A stretch of DNA of 64,000 nt, from NCBI GenBank assembly GCA_016722515.1, contig JADKJE010000002.1, forward strand, positions 310,001 to 374,000, written 5' to 3'. The position numbers were made by a program, and so were the translations under genes. Origin of the DNA: Alphaproteobacteria bacterium (lineage in GTDB: Bacteria; Pseudomonadota; Alphaproteobacteria; Rickettsiales; JADKJE01). A model generated the notes under the pieces. It saw only the letters and a program-made list of their open reading frames with translations, was not told where the DNA came from and did no database searches. Shown here piece by piece: positions 36,541 to 43,652 of the stretch (position 1 is the stretch's first letter; each line of letters starts with the position of its first letter).

Positions 36541-37091
36541 ATCTGATCGCGATTAAAAAGCCTGAATTTGATATTGAGTTGGATTTGGTGTATGCAACAT
36601 CCAGCAATTTTACAGGGATGCCTATTTATCGTCGGGCTGATTGTTATTTGCATATAGATGCCGCCGCGGCTTTGCAAAAAGCAATCACATTAGCAAAAGA
36701 ATTAGGTTATCGGTTAAAAGTGTTTGATGGGTTCAGGCCGCATGAAGCGCAATGGGTTTTATGGAAGCACACGCCTGATCCTAATTTTATTTCAAACCCT
36801 GAAACGGGCTCCATGCCCCATTGTAGAGGGGTAGCAGTCGATTTAACCCTGATAGATGCACAGGGAAATGAGTTAGATATGGGAACTGCTTTTGATGCCC
36901 TTATTCCGTTGTCGCATCATGGTGTTACTAATATTTCTAAGGAATCCCAGCACAACCGATTTATCTTGTTGGGCATTATGACGGCAGCAGGTTGGGATTT
37001 CTATCGCAATGAATGGTGGCATTACCAACTCTTTCAGTCGCGTAGTTATTCCATTATTAAAGACGAAGATGCGCAAACAGGCTTGATGTAG
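36537..37091 (+). CDS. D-alanyl-D-alanine dipeptidase (VanX family)
   Basis: 184 residues. Zinc and catalytic residues of M15D peptidases are visible: VFDGFRPHEAQW (arginine), SMPHCRGVAVDLTLID (HxxxxxxD), MGTAFD, and EWWHYQLF (catalytic Glu and zinc His). The enzyme hydrolyses D-Ala-D-Ala, probably for peptidoglycan-fragment recycling rather than vancomycin resistance, as no other van genes are present. No signal peptide is visible, so it acts in the cytoplasm. The start codon overlaps phhB. Confidence 0.9.
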   Translation: MNLIAIKKPEFDIELDLVYATSSNFTGMPIYRRADCYLHIDAAAALQKAITLAKELGYRLKVFDGFRPHEAQWVLWKHTPDPNFISNPETGSMPHCRGVAVDLTLIDAQGNELDMGTAFDALIPLSHHGVTNISKESQHNRFILLGIMTAAGWDFYRNEWWHYQLFQSRSYSIIKDEDAQTGLM

Positions 37092-37284
37092 GGCGAGCTT
37101 AATTTTTGCTGTGGAGCATGTTTGATTTAACCCCCAAAAGAGCAGTTAGAATGGGGTGAGAGAGTCAGAAATCCTGAATAGACATTATGTTCTAGGTTAA
37201 AATGCTTATCTAGAGTTTCCTAACCAGAGCCACTTATCATTTTCATTCATCACTAAGTAATGCATGCCTCCCCCCTCCTTATGG

Positions 37285-37333
37285 TTGTATAGACCGGTGA
37301 CATAGGTAACACCTGTGTCACCGGTCTATACAA
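37285..37333. repeat. Long perfect palindrome with a 3-base loop
   Basis: The arms TTGTATAGACCGGTGACA (37285-37302) and TGTCACCGGTCTATACAA (37316-37333) are perfect complements. The 13 bases between them also pair except for a loop of AAC, giving a 49-base hairpin with one wobble. CCTCC and GGAGG flank it. It lies in the 348-base spacer between vanX and the next gene; no T-tract follows, so a simple terminator is unlikely. It looks like a REP- or MITE-like element. Confidence 0.75.
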
Positions 37334-37439
37334 TGGTATGGGAGGAAGCAGCGCTCTATTGACACATCACTATAAATTTATTATATACAATGAGAATTAG
37401 TTAATTAGTGTTAGTATAATTAGATAAATAGGAAAAAAA

Positions 37440-38672
37440 ATGAAAGATCAATTAGAGTCACAGTTGTTAGCAGATAAAGCAGCTTTAGAAACCCGTATAA
37501 AAGATAGAAATTTTGAATGGGATTTGTCAATAGCCGAGCATTTCATGAATTTGTATGAAAGTGCATTTACCGAAAAAAAAGGCAAAATAGACCCTGAAAA
37601 TCAGGACTACATTCCATCAGAGACGTTTCCTTCGAGCCTATTAACAACCCAGGATAAAAACAGCGACACCATTATACACTTTATTCTCAATAATTTTAAG
37701 ATAGATTTTAATGATAAATTTTTTTGGACGTCCGTCTTGCGTCAGCAGCCGCATGAATTAGTTAATGTTATTCTAGATTCAAGAGTGAGTTATGATCATG
37801 TGATGTCAAGAAAGCAGTCCTCATGGTTACCTGACAGGAGTTTGCGTTTTTTCTTACATGTGGTTAAAAATGAAAATATTGAAGTGTTAAACCAGCTCTT
37901 TGAAACAGAAAATACATTGGATCAAAATATTGGAGACGTTATATTAAAAATGTTGATGGATCCCAGCATCACAAGAAATAAATTATCAGGCCTATCCTAT
38001 TATACCGGGTTATTATTTAACGTGATGAGGGATGAAGATATTTGCAAAATTACGTTGCTCCAACTGGTTTCATGTGTAAACAATCTCTGTGTTGAAAGAG
38101 GAATAAATTTTGATAAAGATGCTTTTGCCCCCATAGCTGCGCAATTAATAAAAGAGGGAAGGCTTGGTCAATTTAGTATGTTGAGTAGGAATCATCTGAA
38201 TTTATTTAGCAATAAGAGCTTTTCTGAAAAGGCCTTAGAAGAACTAACAGGCACTTTTACTCTTCTTATACCGATCCATCGCAGCGAGATCCTTATGGAA
38301 GCCGTTGCTGAATACATGACGCAATTAAATAATTTCCTAAATTCCAATGATGATTTAAAGCAACCGCTCCAAAACGCTTTGGGGTTAATAATAAAAACCT
38401 GCAGCGAAAATATAGAATCTCCTTCAAAAGAGAAGCGGCATTTGATACAGAAACTTGAAGAAAGAAATTTCCCTTTAGACAGGTCGATAAGCGTTATAAA
38501 AACGGTGGAAGGTGTAGAACAACGGGTAGCAACAACAATTAGAGACTATTTAAATGATCCTACCCAATACCTAAAAAAAGAGGAAAAGGGGTATGTGAGA
38601 AAACTCGAACAAGAGAGGAAGAATAAACAAATTTCAAATGTTTTCATTTCGGATAGCCATATAGCGCTATAA
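37440..38672 (+). CDS. Hypothetical protein, 410 residues, helical
   Basis: Not recognised. No signal peptide or membrane segment; the composition is charged and helical, with weakly repeated segments such as LLTTQDKNSDTIIHFILNNF and SLRFFLHVVKNENIEVLNQL resembling alpha-solenoid (ankyrin- or HEAT-like) repeats. The C-terminal 50 residues are Lys/Glu-rich. Together with the type IV secretion genes in the window, an effector role is possible but only inference. AT-rich 5' region; no operon partner. Confidence 0.55.
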   Translation: MKDQLESQLLADKAALETRIKDRNFEWDLSIAEHFMNLYESAFTEKKGKIDPENQDYIPSETFPSSLLTTQDKNSDTIIHFILNNFKIDFNDKFFWTSVLRQQPHELVNVILDSRVSYDHVMSRKQSSWLPDRSLRFFLHVVKNENIEVLNQLFETENTLDQNIGDVILKMLMDPSITRNKLSGLSYYTGLLFNVMRDEDICKITLLQLVSCVNNLCVERGINFDKDAFAPIAAQLIKEGRLGQFSMLSRNHLNLFSNKSFSEKALEELTGTFTLLIPIHRSEILMEAVAEYMTQLNNFLNSNDDLKQPLQNALGLIIKTCSENIESPSKEKRHLIQKLEERNFPLDRSISVIKTVEGVEQRVATTIRDYLNDPTQYLKKEEKGYVRKLEQERKNKQISNVFISDSHIAL

Positions 38673-38749
38673 TGTATGATGATTCTTGAATATGAAAATG
38701 GTTCTGCATGTGTTCCATAACGTATTCCTGGAGTTTGATATCCTTGTCG

Positions 38750-38850
38750 AGTTGCCTTTGACGGCAACTTAGGTCGTCTGCTAGGAGATGCGCCGTCTCC
38801 GGCCGATCGCTGAAGCAATCTCGCTTGCTAACAGGTGAGATTGCTTCAGC
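38750..38850. repeat. Cluster of three consecutive hairpins
   Basis: Within 101 bases: AGTTGCC (38750-38756) pairs with GGCAACT (38763-38769); GGAGA (38784-38788) pairs with TCTCC (38796-38800); GCTGAAGCAATCTC (38809-38822) pairs perfectly with GAGATTGCTTCAGC (38837-38850). A T-rich stretch (TTTGCTTTTTC) follows, so the last stem could end transcription. The rest of the 38673-39138 spacer holds a partial copy of the next gene. Confidence 0.55.
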
Positions 38851-39016
38851 TGGGATATCTTTGCTTTTTCATCATAACTTAAATGGTTATATCTTTTCAT
38901 GCGCAACATCTTTTTGATTATCTGTCTTTAACAACAAGCATCATAAGGTGTTGCACTTTATTTTAGAACAGGCCGTTAACACTAATTTCTCCTTTATATA
39001 GACTTTGTCATTATTT

Positions 39017-39069
39017 TAGAAATTATCCTTGATCGAATTGGTTATGTGAGTAATTATCACATCCTGACT
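39017..39069 (+). pseudogene. Partial duplicate of the TolA-C-like gene downstream
   Basis: These 53 bases match 39365-39417 inside the following gene at constant offset 348 with a few substitutions. The translation LEIILDRIGYVSNYHILTLS parallels VEIMLDRTGYVSNYKILTES. Nothing else of the gene is recognisable around it, so this is the relic of a decayed second copy. Confidence 0.65.
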
Positions 39070-39189
39070 TTATCTTCTTCCTAGAGTTGATCCAAACCTG
39101 TAAAGTGATGCCCAACAGCGTGCGGTCATGGCTTTCAAATGAAGCCTGCCACTAACTGCGTCAGATTAATGGAGCCGTTTGAATATTTT

Positions 39190-39594
39190 ATGATCAAAGC
39201 ATTTTTCTTCATTACGCTTGGTATGATAATCTTATACTCGCAGCCCACTTATGCTGCTTCACAAAGCCTTTCTTCCATTGAAAGAGCCTATATCATGGAC
39301 CAGTTTTCTGAATGCTGGGTACCTCTTCTTGGTATTAAGAAGTCAGAACAACTGTCTATTAAAGTAGAAATTATGCTTGATCGAACTGGTTATGTGAGTA
39401 ATTATAAAATCCTCACTGAATCTCCACCAGGGGTGGATCCTAAATTATTTAAAGCAGCTCTGGGAAGAGTGATTATGGCACTCGAAAATAAAGCCTGTCG
39501 CACGTTACGTCACGTTCCTTCGCAGGAAAAATATGATGGTGATAAAGGTTGGTGGAGAATGGAACTAAACTTTGACTATTCAAAATTCTTTTAA
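39190..39594 (+). CDS. TolA/TonB C-terminal-like periplasmic protein
   Basis: About 134 residues if started at the ATG at 39190, giving a clean signal peptide (MIKAFFFITLGMIILYSQPTYA); the frame is open from 39139. The mature part (IERAYIMDQFSECWVPLLGI, VEIMLDRTGYVSNYKI, ACRTLRHVPSQEKYDGDKGW, MELNFDYSKFF) follows the pattern of the TolA C-terminal domain of alphaproteobacteria, but as a free-standing protein without the long TolA helix and membrane anchor. Role unknown; such domains bind Tol or TonB partners or colicin-like toxins. No ribosome-binding site is obvious. Confidence 0.6.
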   Translation: MIKAFFFITLGMIILYSQPTYAASQSLSSIERAYIMDQFSECWVPLLGIKKSEQLSIKVEIMLDRTGYVSNYKILTESPPGVDPKLFKAALGRVIMALENKACRTLRHVPSQEKYDGDKGWWRMELNFDYSKFF

Positions 39595-39609
39595 TTAAAC
39601 TATGTTTGA

Positions 39610-39679
39610 AGGGTTAAAAACCCTTCCGTGTATAAGGTTCCCTGTGTGTTGGTGAGGTTGGTTGTCTGGAGGGTTAAAT
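39610..39679 (-). repeat. 70-bp exact copy of an internal cdiA segment
   Basis: 39610-39679 is identical, base for base, to 50538-50607 in the FHA repeat part of the cdiA gene. Both copies have the same orientation. In cdiA it encodes LTLQTTNLTNTQGTLYTEGF and the next residues. Here it is non-coding except that the last codon and stop of the AbiEii frame fall inside it. Confidence 0.95.
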
Positions 39680-40964
39680 GGATGTAACCGGCGTACTTCT
39701 TACTTCCTTTGGCACACCAAGACTTGCCTGACTGGAACCGGTTACAGATATGCTTGTATTAAGCGGTCCGGCAGGCAGGAATTCAACACGGTATGACGGT
39801 ATGAAGGATTGTGATGTTACTTTAGCTTCGATAATACGGTCAGTACGGAATGCACGAATATCCTTGGTTGGGTGTTTTAAAGCGTAAATTAGAAGATGAC
39901 TGTCTACATTTCTTCGCAACGAATATGGCTCTATGATGTACGTGTTACGCTGTCCATCTTCGCGTGTATAGAGTATTTCCACACATAAATGGTTTGCGGC
40001 AGCAAAGCGGATCCTATCCAACATGCTAAGTCCCGGTGTACCGCTGCCATAGCGCCAAATATCCAAAGGTGTCGTATCGTGTGTCGTGCCACGCTGTGAA
40101 GGGATATCCTGCAACGTCTGAATGACGATTTCTGGATGTTCAAGCCAATTAAAAAATGCCTGCAACTCATCCCAGAATGATTCAAAAGGAGGTAATGCCT
40201 GAAGCTGGTGAGCTAACTGGGCTGTCCAACCTGCAAAGCACGCTTCACGGTGTGATTCCAAGTTTGCAAGCGTAGGCATGGAAATGCCTTTGAAGTCACA
40301 CTTCTTCTGCAATACCCGTCTCACGTCAGTGGCAAGGTTTTTTGATTCCGGCCGTCGGAAAAAATTGATAACGTCATATAAATCGCGAGGGCGTGTCCGT
40401 TCTGCCAGTGCCCTGATTTTCTCCGCAAATACCTCTATATACGTATAACATTGGATATGGATTCGATCTCCAGGCAAGTCGGAATAGGTATGGTTAACCA
40501 AGTTCATTACAGGCAATTCGGCAACCAACTCGCGTGCCGTTAAGTCCAGCTTTATCCTTGGCATCTGCTTCGGCGATGTCGGTGTAACGGGACCACGGTA
40601 AAAAACACGTCCCTGACAGGAATCCGATTTATAGCGGTCAAAAATCATGCGTTCCACAGGCAGCTCAATACCGGACTGTTCATATACCCATGCGCTTATT
40701 TCCAAGAAAGCGTCTTCGAGAAAGTTACCTTCCAGGTGTGCCCCGTTTTTTAGGGTAAAATCAAGGTCTTCCGAAAAGCGGTATGTTTCAAAATAGCATT
40801 TTTTAAGACAAGTTCCTCCCTTGAATACCCAGGATTGGGCGAGTGCTTCATGCCTGTTAATTCCCGCTAGTATCCAACCGAGTACGTAATCCTTTTCTAT
40901 CAGTTACCTGTGCCGAAAGGTTGGTATCAGTGGCTATTTGCAAAATTTCTTGTTTAGGTATCAT
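39674..40964 (-). pseudogene. AbiEii/AbiGii-type nucleotidyltransferase toxin, frameshifted, with WYL-like C-terminus
   Basis: The gene starts at ATG 40964, overlapping the antitoxin stop (TGATG). The first 21 codons (MIPKQEILQIATDTNLSAQV) are followed by one extra base near 40901, after which the other frame reads IEKDYVLGWILAGINRH and the nucleotidyltransferase motif VFKGGTCLKKCYF with RFSEDLDFTL. That frame is open to the stop at 39674. The last 110 residues contain RIRFAAANHLCVEILYT and EPYSLRRNVDSHLLIYALKH, a WYL-like module. AbiEii toxins transfer nucleotides to tRNA or other targets. The frameshift near the start should abolish full-length toxin. The final codon and stop are within the cdiA-derived repeat. 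Confidence 0.85.
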
Positions 40965-41752
40965 CAGTTGTCATGAAATTGGAGGTGTGTTGGTACAATT
41001 AGGCGCCAGTAAGCTATCAGCGTCCCTTCTTTAAGAGAGGGGTCAAAGTGTGCTGTGCCTTTTGTTAAATGTTCATGGCATTGCTTTGTGATAGCTTCAT
41101 TTTCCCCGATAATTTGAGAAGACAAAAAGCCGAGACGTTTAAAGACTGCGCCATTATTCATTTTGATGGCATAAGACATCAATTGCTCTGGATTGTAATG
41201 CGAGCTTTTCACATATTCCCGGAAGCAATCGATAATGTGCTGTATCCCACCGCCTAGCTGCGGTGTATGCAGCATATCCAATATGGTTTTATGAGGGTCA
41301 GAAACCTGAATCTTTTTATCTTTCTTCCATACGGTTTTTGTGCCGAAACTCATGGATTGCGGTATGTGGGTTAGCATAAAAGGGATATTGTGGATTTCCT
41401 GTTTTTTATGAACAACCTGTTTTTCGGTTAGAACACAAATATCCCGGAATAATTGCTCGGTTAGATCCCAATGTTCGGCAGCAGACCAGCCTCCTATATA
41501 GCATGGGGAAAATAATTCAGGTATAATAATCAGAGGCTCTTCAAATGCTTGTTTCGTGTCGGAAGCTTCGATAGGCACTACGGCATACAGGCCACGACGG
41601 ATGCGTGTCAACCACCCTTGTTTTGTCCAGCGGGCAAGGGTTTTTGCCATTTCAATACTGGAAGTACCAAGCACGGAAGCACCGGAGCGGACAGTAAATA
41701 CTTCCCCCGCTTCACGTATTAACACCCCTAATTGTTCTTTTGGTCGCCTCAT
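40964..41752 (-). CDS. AbiEi-type antitoxin and transcriptional autoregulator
   Basis: 262 residues. The N-terminal winged-helix region (FTVRSGASVLGTSSIEMAKT, LARWTKQGWLTRIRRGLYAV) is the AbiEi_4 DNA-binding domain, and EPLIIIPELFSPCYIGGWSA AEHWDL is the conserved start of the AbiEi C-terminal antitoxin domain. AbiEi neutralises AbiEii without touching it and represses its own promoter by binding inverted repeats. AGGA lies eight bases upstream of the ATG. It is the first gene of the abiE pair. Confidence 0.88.
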   Translation of the reverse strand: MRRPKEQLGVLIREAGEVFTVRSGASVLGTSSIEMAKTLARWTKQGWLTRIRRGLYAVVPIEASDTKQAFEEPLIIIPELFSPCYIGGWSAAEHWDLTEQLFRDICVLTEKQVVHKKQEIHNIPFMLTHIPQSMSFGTKTVWKKDKKIQVSDPHKTILDMLHTPQLGGGIQHIIDCFREYVKSSHYNPEQLMSYAIKMNNGAVFKRLGFLSSQIIGENEAITKQCHEHLTKGTAHFDPSLKEGTLIAYWRLIVPTHLQFHDN

Positions 41753-41763
41753 AATATAATCCT

Positions 41764-41802
41764 AACATATATAGTTCATCATTTCAATGAACTATATATG
41801 TT
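41764..41802. promoter_or_regulatory. Inverted repeat 1 upstream of abiEi (candidate operator)
   Basis: AACATATATAGTTCAT (41764-41779) and ATGAACTATATATGTT (41787-41802) are perfect complements with a seven-base spacer. The repeat starts 11 bases upstream of the abiEi ATG, covering where the transcript start and ribosome-binding region lie. It shares the GTTCAT-N7-ATGAAC core with the second repeat. Confidence 0.75.
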
Positions 41803-41830
41803 ATATTGTGTGCCAACCCAGCAAGAGATT

Positions 41831-41883
41831 ACAGTATAAAATTAGAAGTTCATTAAAATGATGAACTTCTAATTTCATACTGT
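41831..41883. promoter_or_regulatory. Inverted repeat 2 upstream of abiEi (candidate operator)
   Basis: Two 23-base arms (41831-41853 and 41861-41883) match with one mismatch around a seven-base spacer. The core is ATTAGAAGTTCAT with its complement, so GTTCAT-N7-ATGAAC is common to both repeats, which lie 67 bases apart from centre to centre. The outer arm touches the end of the IS3-family remnant. Confidence 0.75.
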
Positions 41884-41989
41884 GTGAATGATTTGATCTT
41901 CGGTGTAACGCTTTTTCATAGTCTGCTCCTTTTAGGTTAAAGTTAACAGACTCTACTTTTTTGTGGACCAATTTTGGGGGAGCACGTCA
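41884..41989 (-). mobile_element. IS3-family left-end remnant with the first codons of orfA
   Basis: On the minus strand the remnant begins TGACGTGCTCCCCCAAAAT at 41989, a typical IS3-family terminal sequence, followed by a strong ribosome-binding site (AAAAGGAGCAGACT) and ATG at 41919 with MKKRYTEDQIIHT, the N-terminus of an IS3-family OrfA (usually MKKR.TEEQII). Similarity stops after about 13 codons, where inverted repeat 2 begins. The element has lost the rest of both transposase genes and its right end. Confidence 0.7.
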
Positions 41990-42179
41990 CTCCAAATTTC
42001 TCTTCTTCAAAATAGCAGAGTCCATAAACCCCTTCAAAAATGATTTCATGGTTCTCATTAATATCATTTTCTGTCCTTTCAATTTTAAAAATAAGTCGAT
42101 GGTTTGCCATTTCCCATTTTAAGTCAACTATTGAATCAGCCCAGAAAGGATTTAATAAATCTTGTATTGTTTTTTCCAT
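41943..42179 (-). pseudogene. Orphan immunity-like gene truncated by an IS3-family end
   Basis: The frame is 78 codons. The first 63 (MEKTIQDLLNPFWADSIVDL ... FEGVYGLCYFEEEKFG) are native, but the tail VTCSPKIGPQKSRVC is translated IS3 terminal DNA, so the gene has lost its own C-terminus. Its ATG is three bases after the stop of a 46-codon toxin-tip-like fragment, which is the toxin-immunity order of orphan cdiA-CT/cdiI modules. The family was not recognised. Confidence 0.55.
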
Positions 42180-42182
42180 GAA

Positions 42183-42323
42183 TTATCCAATTATTTTCCC
42201 AATTATATGTACAACATTTGAAACATTATGATCATTAATTTCAATATGTGTTACTGCCTTATTGTCATTTAGTCGCCCAGTTATATCATACGCCCCTTTA
42301 CCGCTTTTAGAGATACTGAACAT
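42183..42323 (-). pseudogene. Remnant of an orphan CdiA-CT-like toxin tip
   Basis: 46 codons, MFSISKSGKGAYDITGRLND to VSNVVHIIGKIIG, too short to be a free gene and without a ribosome-binding site. A different upstream frame reads SISDFSVEEISK, which joins naturally to FSISKSGKG, so an indel near 42320 probably split a longer reading frame. It ends three bases before the immunity-like ORF. Upstream to 42608 the sequence is AT-rich with no further gene. The family of the toxin is unknown. Confidence 0.4.
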
Positions 42324-42608
42324 TTGCTAATTTCTTCTACAGAAAAGTCGGAAATTGACGTGGAGAATATCAGCAATCTCCTGAATTATTCATCTAATAC
42401 AATCAATTAATAAGTTTCAGTTTTTTAAAGGACAAAAAGCTATCATCATTTAGGTATTTGATTTGCACGTGCTTACCCTGCCGCCTGGAAAAAAGCGCCT
42501 ATGTGTTACATTACGATTATCAATAATCCATTCATATACCCCGATCGTGCTATTTAGATTTCATATATTATTTAGTTTTCTCTTGTGTTCTTCATTTTCT
42601 CTAAATCA

Positions 42609-43076
42609 CTATTCATTTTGCAAAAAAACAAAACCATACGCTTCTGATTGCTCCCTCAGCAATGTGCTTTTCGACGGCTCAGTATGTAGAATAATTTGAA
42701 ATCGTAATGTTTCTCTTGCCTGCCAGTACTCATCAATGCACTTTAGAATATCAAGAAAAATAACTAAATCTTTTGGAAATTGAGTGAGGATATAATCAGC
42801 ATTGGTGATTAGAAGTTTATAGTCTATATCTGGATTGATAAAAAAATCACATAAGCATTCTTCATATGCATCCCAATTCCAGCCAAAATAAGTACCAAAC
42901 TGCAATGCTGCCGCAAATTCTTGAAATACCCGTTCTTTTGTTTCGCATCGATTATTGCTGGCTCTGATAATTTTAACAACCCTATTATTGGCACCCTTTT
43001 CCCAGTCTTTAATGGATTGTTCAAGTATATCTTGAGCGGTGGCGATAAGAATGTGCCTGTTCTTGTTGTTTAGCAT
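42609..43076 (-). CDS. Barstar-like immunity protein (second copy)
   Basis: 155 residues. The segment ERVFQEFAAALQFGTYFGWN WDAYEECLCDF is the barstar helix pattern (..LALP.YYGxNxDALWDCL..) with the aromatic-G-x-N-x-D core that forms the inhibitor face toward the RNase active site. The C-terminal half (YILTQFPKDLVIFLDILKCI) matches the remaining barstar helix and strand. Barstar proteins inhibit barnase-superfamily RNases stoichiometrically in the cytoplasm. It is the second inhibitor-like gene after cdiA, possibly cognate to an older toxin tip. Confidence 0.7.
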   Translation of the reverse strand: MLNNKNRHILIATAQDILEQSIKDWEKGANNRVVKIIRASNNRCETKERVFQEFAAALQFGTYFGWNWDAYEECLCDFFINPDIDYKLLITNADYILTQFPKDLVIFLDILKCIDEYWQARETLRFQIILHTEPSKSTLLREQSEAYGFVFLQNE

Positions 43077-43151
43077 TATGTCCCTCTTGATTATTAAAGG
43101 CTGTGCTTTAATTAATGGTAAGATATTGTATTGATGTAATTGTTGCGGTTA

Positions 43152-43652
43152 TTATTTTATATATCTGTATATTTCTTCAAGATTAATATCAGAATTTCTT
43201 AGTCTTTTTATATATCTTTCATAAGCATCAGGATGTATCTGTGCAATCATTCCAATATCTTTCCGCGCACTCACAATATCCTGTAAAGAATAAATAAACT
43301 CCTTAAGGTCATCGTCATTCTTTGAAAAGATATCTCCAAAACCAGCCATATTAATAATATATTTTTCATATTTTCCTACTTTAAAAGTTTTTAGTGTCTG
43401 ATGAAAAGCAATTTTATCAAATTTAAAATCTTCATTAAATTGAAGCGCAGCAGCCCATTCATGCATTAATGAAAACCATGAATCACATTGATGCATATCA
43501 GCTCGCACCACTCGATAGAAATGTTTTTGGCTTTCCCAATTTTTTCTAAAATATACCTCCAACGTAGCTTGATGATTAGGAACCAATACTAATTTCCCTA
43601 AAACATGATTTTCTATCTCTTTGAAATTTGTATCAGGCATATGCTTTCTCAT
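43152..43652 (-). CDS. Barstar-like immunity protein adjacent to cdiA
   Basis: About 166 residues from the ATG at 43652, which overlaps the cdiA stop as ATGA; an ATG at 43640 is the alternative. The segment SWFSLMHEWAAALQFNEDFK with FDKIAFHQTLKTF has the spacing of a diverged barstar fold, aligning with EFAAALQFGTYFGWNWDAYE of the neighbour; the aromatic-G-x-N motif itself is not conserved. Position and coupling make it the cognate immunity protein for the RNase tip of CdiA. Family assignment is by pattern only. Confidence 0.6.
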   Translation of the reverse strand: MRKHMPDTNFKEIENHVLGKLVLVPNHQATLEVYFRKNWESQKHFYRVVRADMHQCDSWFSLMHEWAAALQFNEDFKFDKIAFHQTLKTFKVGKYEKYIINMAGFGDIFSKNDDDLKEFIYSLQDIVSARKDIGMIAQIHPDAYERYIKRLRNSDINLEEIYRYIK

